9,058 nt of DNA from Pseudomonadota bacterium (GTDB taxonomy: Bacteria > Desulfobacterota > Desulfovibrionia > Desulfovibrionales > Desulfovibrionaceae): assembly GCA_023399375.1 (NCBI GenBank), contig JAEWPX010000112.1, positions 1 to 9,058 of the forward strand, given 5' to 3'. The translations under genes were made by a program, and so were the position numbers. The notes under the pieces are model-generated. The model had not been told where the DNA came from. It was given only the letters and a program-made list of their open reading frames with translations, and made no database searches. This document shows positions 6,497 to 9,058 of this stretch, one piece after another. Position 1 is the first letter of the stretch, and every line of letters starts with the position of its first letter.

Positions 6497-7021
6497 ATGG
6501 AGTGGGGAGAAGTCTTTCCCATGGCCGCCAGCGCGGTCAAGACCGGATGGCTCACCGCCCTGTTCGGGGGCATGCTCGTCTTGTGGCTGGGGCTCTTCTT
6601 CTTTCTCAACCACATGATCCGGGGCGCGGCCGAAGCCGAAATCGCCCTGCGTGGCGGCAACCTCGTGGTGCGCGGCTCGTTTTACGGCCGCGACATCCCT
6701 CTCGCCGCCGTGGTTGCGGACGGTGTCATGGCCACGAACCTCGGCCAGAAAGGTCCCAAGAGCCTCAAATGGCGCACCAACGGCATCGGCATGCCCGGAC
6801 TCGCCGCCGGCTGGTTCCGCCTCGGCGACGGCGAAAAGGCGCTGGTGTTCGTCACGGACAAATCCCGCGCCGTCTATGTGCCCACGCGCCTGGGCTACGC
6901 CGTGGTCGTCAGCCCCGGCGACCCGCAGCGCTTCCTCGCCGCCCTGCGCCGCGCCGCCACAGAGGCCCATGCCGGCCCGCCTGACGACGATCCGCCCCGC
7001 AGCGGCATCCCTTCGACATAA
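6497..7021 (+). CDS. Membrane-anchored bacterial PH-like domain protein
   Basis: This 174-residue protein has a membrane segment near the N-terminus (about 18-41, LTALFGGMLVLWLGLFFFLN) and then a compact beta-rich domain (about 45-152). That domain's pattern resembles the bacterial PH-like domain of the bPH_5/PF10882 kind: R-T-N-G-x-G-M-P-G (93-101), GWFRLGDGEKALVFVTDKS (105-123), a Y-V-P-T-R-L-G strand, then VVSPGDPQRFLAALR (137-151). The tail is proline- and acid-rich. Such proteins are membrane-associated and mostly uncharacterised. The ATG at 6497 has a strong AAGGAG (6485-6490) with 6-base spacing. It is transcribed away from the EamA gene and no partner follows it. The fold assignment is by eye and the function is unknown. 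Confidence 0.75.
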   Translation: MEWGEVFPMAASAVKTGWLTALFGGMLVLWLGLFFFLNHMIRGAAEAEIALRGGNLVVRGSFYGRDIPLAAVVADGVMATNLGQKGPKSLKWRTNGIGMPGLAAGWFRLGDGEKALVFVTDKSRAVYVPTRLGYAVVVSPGDPQRFLAALRRAATEAHAGPPDDDPPRSGIPST

Positions 7022-7045
7022 TACGAAAAAATGCTTCCGCCAGCC

Positions 7046-7068
7046 AGGAGGAGCCAATGGCCCCTCCT
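7046..7068. repeat. 10-bp hairpin downstream of the PH-like gene
   Basis: AGGAGGAGCC (7046-7055) and GGCCCCTCCT (7059-7068) pair around AAT. The single A:C mismatch on + becomes a U:G pair on -. No T run follows directly on +; on - six T come 15 bases later (7031-7026). A strong ribosome-site-like AGGAGG and an ATG (7057) are buried in it, but the frame that follows lacks coding character. Confidence 0.35.
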
Positions 7069-7104
7069 AGACCACCCCGCAAGGGGGAAACAGGACAGAG
7101 TGGA

Positions 7105-7304
7105 TGCGATAAAACGACAAACGGCCGAAACCCTTGGGTTCCGGCCGCTGTCGTGGGGTTTGGGGTTATGGAGGTTGTGTGGGATGCGCTCTATGGTCTG
7201 CCCGGCAGGACCGGGCGGCCTTGCATCGCAAACGGGGTCGGGCCGCGTCCGGACGCCACCGGTACGCCCCTTCCCCGCCCAGCCGGACATCGCCGGCTGC
7301 GTTG
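7105..7304 (-). ncRNA. Candidate small RNA in the 7022-7432 gene-free gap
   Basis: This 411-base gap has no convincing protein gene. Read on -, a possible promoter (7339-7311) is followed by stable local hairpins: AGCCGG/CCGGCT near 7292-7275, GCGTCCGGACGC near 7255-7244, and GCCCGG/CCGGGC near 7216-7200. Then comes a C-rich, apparently single-stranded stretch including ACAACCTCCATAACCCC (about 7178-7162), and a terminator-like hairpin (7147-7122). The CCTCC could face ribosome binding sites, as in several C-rich regulatory RNAs. It matches no RNA family I recognise (not tmRNA, RNase P RNA, SRP RNA; 6S RNA not convincing). Ends are approximate. Confidence 0.3.
7111..7147 (-). terminator. Intrinsic terminator-like hairpin read on the - strand
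   Basis: Arms 7147-7136 (CGGCCGGAACCC) and 7133-7122 (GGGTTTCGGCCG) form a 12-bp stem with a two-base gap, followed on - by TTTGTCGTTTT. On - the one imperfect position is a G:U pair. On + it is an A:C mismatch and no T run follows. This strand bias favours termination of a - strand transcript. Confidence 0.5.
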
Positions 7305-7310
7305 GATCCT

Positions 7311-7339
7311 TTTCTAGTCTAAATGAAAACAATAATCAA
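7311..7339 (-). promoter_or_regulatory. Possible promoter of the candidate small RNA
   Basis: Read on -, TTGATT (7339-7334) and TAGAAA (7316-7311) are separated by 17 bases, in an AT-rich patch that stands out from the GC-rich surroundings. It lies just past the nikL terminator, so it would start a separate transcript near 7304. Each hexamer matches the consensus only moderately. Confidence 0.3.
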
Positions 7340-7360
7340 GATCAAAACAAGATTTTTCGC

Positions 7361-7405
7361 CCCGAAAAACCGGACCGTCGGGCATTGCAGCGGGCGACGG
7401 TCCGG
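7361..7405 (-). terminator. Rho-independent terminator of nikKL
   Basis: Read on -, CCGGACCGTCG (7405-7395) and CGACGGTCCGG (7380-7370) form a perfect 11-bp GC-rich stem with a 14-base loop, followed at once by five T (7369-7365). It lies 28 bases past the nikL stop, as expected for the end of this transcript. Confidence 0.85.
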
Positions 7406-7432
7406 CAGACTCAAGGGGGCAGGGAACAATCG

Positions 7433-7918
7433 CTAGGCGTCGGTCCGACTGCCGCGCCGGCCCCGACGCCAGGCCGCAAACAAAAAGACATTGCCGAGCA
7501 GACTCAGGCCCAGCGCGACGTCGCGCCCATTCGCGCCGATGTCCCGTGCGGCTCCCGCCCTCGCCCCGGGCGTCGCGGCGGATGCCGCGTCCCCCTCCCC
7601 CTTGGCGGACGCCTGGGACAGCTCGGCCACGGCCCGGTGCCCCTGGCCGTCGGAAGCGGCCACGGACCACACGCCCGGCACCGTCGGCACGAAGGCGAAG
7701 CGGCCCCGGGCGTCGGCGCGCGCGCTTTGATGCACCGCGCCGCCCGGGGCCGTCACCTGGACCTGGGCAAAGGCCATGGGCTCCCCGTCGGCGTAGAGGA
7801 ACTCCACGACCCTGGCCGCGCCCGGGTCCATTTCGCGGGAACCGACGCCGTGCGCGACAGCGACGACGGGGTGCCCTACCATCGCCGCCATCACACACAG
7901 CAACGCGAAAAACCGCAT
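7433..7918 (-). CDS. nikL: NikL-like periplasmic, membrane-tethered accessory of a nickel/cobalt importer
   Basis: This 161-residue protein has a signal peptide (1-22, cleavage predicted at AVA|HGV), a beta-sandwich region (about 35-100) with DARGRFAFVPTVPGVWSV (69-86), a low-complexity Ala/Gly linker (about 104-130), and one C-terminal membrane helix (132-150) followed by basic residues. This layout is that of NikL, an extra component of some ECF-type nickel/cobalt transporters (NikKMLQO group). Cleavage would leave a histidine at the mature N-terminus, a plausible metal ligand. The ATG at 7918 is 11 bases after the nikK stop. Its own ribosome site is weak, so translation is likely coupled. 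A perfect terminator follows, so no transporter subunit is in this operon. The metal (Ni or Co) is undetermined. Confidence 0.7.
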   Translation of the reverse strand: MRFFALLCVMAAMVGHPVVAVAHGVGSREMDPGAARVVEFLYADGEPMAFAQVQVTAPGGAVHQSARADARGRFAFVPTVPGVWSVAASDGQGHRAVAELSQASAKGEGDAASAATPGARAGAARDIGANGRDVALGLSLLGNVFLFAAWRRGRRGSRTDA

Positions 7919-7929
7919 CTTTGCCACGC

Positions 7930-8703
7930 CTACTTGACGAAGAACGTCAGGGTCGCGCGAAGGGCCTCCTGGTCCGCCCTGCCGTCGCGCCCCGCTTCCT
8001 TGGCCTCGGTGCGCACCATCCACAGCCCCGGATGCGTGATCCGCACCTTGGCAACGCCCTTGTCGTCGGTCTCCGTGTAGTAGGCATAGGTGTTCGGCGT
8101 CTTGGTGAAGCCGTCGTACGTCGCCAGCACCACGGACGGCATGGGCTTGCCGTCGAAAAGCACCTTCACGTCCATGTCCTGGCCCGCCTTGACCGACGCC
8201 GGGTCGGTCAGCGGCACGAGCTCCAGCCGATCGCCCAACACCGCGTCGAAACCGGCCGTCGAACCGCCCACCGCCACGACGGCCTTGGCGAATTTCTCGT
8301 AGCGGTTGCTCTTGGTCGCTCCCGGAAAATCCTTCTTGGTTCCCTTCTTCATGCCCTCGGGCGTGAGCGTCCAGACCTGCGGCAACCGATGCACGCTGAT
8401 GATCCCCGCGCCCGGCTTCGCAAAAACCGCCTCCCCGTCGAACGTGAACGCCTTTTCGTCGGGCGTGAGCGCAACCGGCGCGGGCTTGCCGTCGACAACC
8501 ACGAACGCCTCGACGTCCGCCGGCGTCTCCAGTTCCTCGCTTTCGATGAACACATGCGCGGAGTGGACGCCGAAAGGCAACGGCTTGCCCACGGCCGCCT
8601 CGCCCGCCCCGGGCTTGATCGCGATCTCATGAGCCGACACGCAAACCGTACCGGCGAACACCAACGCCATCGCCAACACTCCGGCCGTCACGATCTTTCT
8701 CAC
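7930..8703 (-). CDS. nikK: NikK-like DUF4198 periplasmic protein (nickel/cobalt uptake)
   Basis: This 257-residue secreted protein has a signal peptide (1-24, cleavage predicted at VSA|HEI) and a two-domain beta-rich DUF4198 body. That body ends with the family-typical DKGVAKVRITHPGLWMVRTEA block (starting near residue 220) and a final strand (LRATLTFFVK). DUF4198 proteins of this type act with ECF nickel/cobalt importers as NikK. The mature N-terminus would be His-Glu, and an N-terminal histidine is a common metal ligand in such proteins. The start is GTG at 8703-8701 with AGGGGG 5 bases upstream. An ATG at 8707 is out of frame. It heads the nikKL transcript and is divergent from cbiC, which hints at cobalt, but the metal is not proven. 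Confidence 0.75.
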   Translation of the reverse strand: MRKIVTAGVLAMALVFAGTVCVSAHEIAIKPGAGEAAVGKPLPFGVHSAHVFIESEELETPADVEAFVVVDGKPAPVALTPDEKAFTFDGEAVFAKPGAGIISVHRLPQVWTLTPEGMKKGTKKDFPGATKSNRYEKFAKAVVAVGGSTAGFDAVLGDRLELVPLTDPASVKAGQDMDVKVLFDGKPMPSVVLATYDGFTKTPNTYAYYTETDDKGVAKVRITHPGLWMVRTEAKEAGRDGRADQEALRATLTFFVK

Positions 8704-8722
8704 GCATACCCCCTATCAAGTA

Positions 8723-8737
8723 TGAAATTTAATATCA
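8723..8737 (-). promoter_or_regulatory. Fur-box-like imperfect palindrome in the nikK leader
   Basis: TGAAATTTAATATCA on + is a 15-base 7-1-7 palindrome with one mismatched pair. It agrees with the Fur-family consensus TGATAATNATTATCA at 11 of 14 defined positions. It lies just downstream of the predicted nikK transcription start, where a repressor would block transcription. The AT-rich setting raises the chance of a random match. Confidence 0.35.
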
Positions 8738-8750
8738 TGATCTTTTAGTC

Positions 8751-8780
8751 TTAATATTTTTATAATCGTGCTACTGTCAA
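8751..8780 (-). promoter_or_regulatory. Sigma70-type promoter of nikKL
   Basis: Read on -, a perfect TTGACA (8780-8775) is followed after 18 bases by TATTAA (8756-8751). Transcription would start near 8744, giving a leader of about 40 bases before the GTG start, too short for a cobalamin riboswitch. The region is strikingly AT-rich compared with its surroundings. Confidence 0.6.
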
Positions 8781-8847
8781 GCATTAAATCCCCTTGAAGC
8801 CCTTGACCCGCCGTCCAGCCAGGATACCTTGGTTCTACGAGGTCCCC

Positions 8848-9058
8848 ATGCACGACACGCCGCACATCCTGCCCATCGCCGCACCCAACGCCATCGAGGA
8901 AACATCCCTGGCCATCATAGACGCCGAGGTTCCCGAACCGCGCCCCTTCGCCGGCCGGCAATGGGAAATCGTGCGCCGGCTCATCCACACCACCGCCGAC
9001 TTCGAAATGCTCGACCTCGTCCGCTTCTCCAAAGGCGCGGTGGAAGCCGGCCTCGCCG
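8848..9058 (+). CDS. cbiC: Precorrin-8X/cobalt-precorrin-8 methylmutase, N-terminal part (runs off the window)
   Basis: The first 70 residues of an open frame that leaves the window. The family (CbiC/CobH) moves a methyl group from C-11 to C-12 of the corrin ring to give (cobyrinate or) hydrogenobyrinate, late in ring assembly in the cytoplasm. The IEETSLAIIDAE stretch (16-27) and the block IVRRLIHTTADFEMLDLVRF (41-60), followed by SKGAVEAGLA, are strongly diagnostic. HTTADF includes the conserved active-site histidine region. The ATG at 8848 has GAGG (8839-8842) 5 bases upstream. It is divergent from nikK with 144 bases between the starts. No cobalamin riboswitch elements are visible in front of it, and its promoter is unclear. 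Further cobalamin genes probably follow beyond the window. Confidence 0.9.
   Translation, partial: MHDTPHILPIAAPNAIEETSLAIIDAEVPEPRPFAGRQWEIVRRLIHTTADFEMLDLVRFSKGAVEAGLA

Noticed and set aside
7154..7181. G-quadruplex on + in the G-rich stretch GGGGTTTGGGG and following
   Set aside because: Only three runs of three or more G are present within a short distance, so a stable three-layer quadruplex is not supported.
7057..7317. 86-codon open frame with AGGAGG in front
   Set aside because: The ribosome-site-like bases and ATG lie in a hairpin, the third-position GC is low compared with real genes here, and the product is Pro/Arg/Gly-rich without recognisable features.
8704..8847. Cobalamin riboswitch or full NikR site between nikK and cbiC
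   Set aside because: The nikK leader is only about 40 bases, no B12-box-like sequence is seen on either strand, and GTATGA (8720-8725) has no TCATAC partner 16 bases away.
1..9058. CRISPR arrays, tRNA or rRNA genes, insertion sequences, prophage genes
   Set aside because: No regularly spaced repeats, cloverleaf sequences, transposase or integrase frames were seen.

Overview
The window is GC-rich with strong GC bias in third codon positions. Its gene families (PaaK-type acyl-CoA ligase, NikK/NikL-type metal-uptake accessories, DUF1847, anaerobic-type cobalamin gene cbiC) suggest a Desulfovibrio-like sulfate reducer (Desulfovibrionaceae). That assignment is an inference from gene content and style; no rRNA gene or species marker is present.

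Layout. Positions 1-69 hold two tandem hairpins. A two-gene + strand unit follows: a small Nif11-domain protein (146-394) and a cysteine-rich DUF1847 protein (409-1101). Next comes an EmrA/EmrB-type drug-efflux pair on + (1278-2375, 2390-3973) behind a clear sigma70 promoter. Convergent to it, on -, are a DMT/EamA transporter (6225-5359) and a phenylacetate-CoA ligase family enzyme (5324-4026), probably one operon. Divergent from the transporter is a + strand gene for a membrane-anchored bacterial PH-like protein (6497-7021). The gap 7022-7432 has no convincing protein gene. It holds several hairpins, including the nikL terminator and a possible small RNA read on -. The right end has a metal/cobalamin theme: nikK and nikL on - (8703-7930, 7918-7433), divergent from the start of cbiC on + (8848 to the window end, incomplete).

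How the genes fit together. EmrA and EmrB should form an inner-membrane/periplasm efflux complex, but no outer-membrane channel or regulator is in view. The ligase would activate an aryl or organic acid, and its co-transcribed transporter may move a related substrate; that link is a guess. NikK and NikL are accessory proteins of ECF-type nickel/cobalt importers, but the M, Q and O transporter subunits are not in the window. Divergence from cbiC hints that cobalt for B12 is the metal concerned. No complete novel system can be claimed. The most unusual signals are a competing-hairpin arrangement at the ribosome binding site of the Nif11 gene, the candidate small RNA, a Fur-box-like palindrome in the nikK leader and a perfect 16-bp palindrome between the convergent operons.
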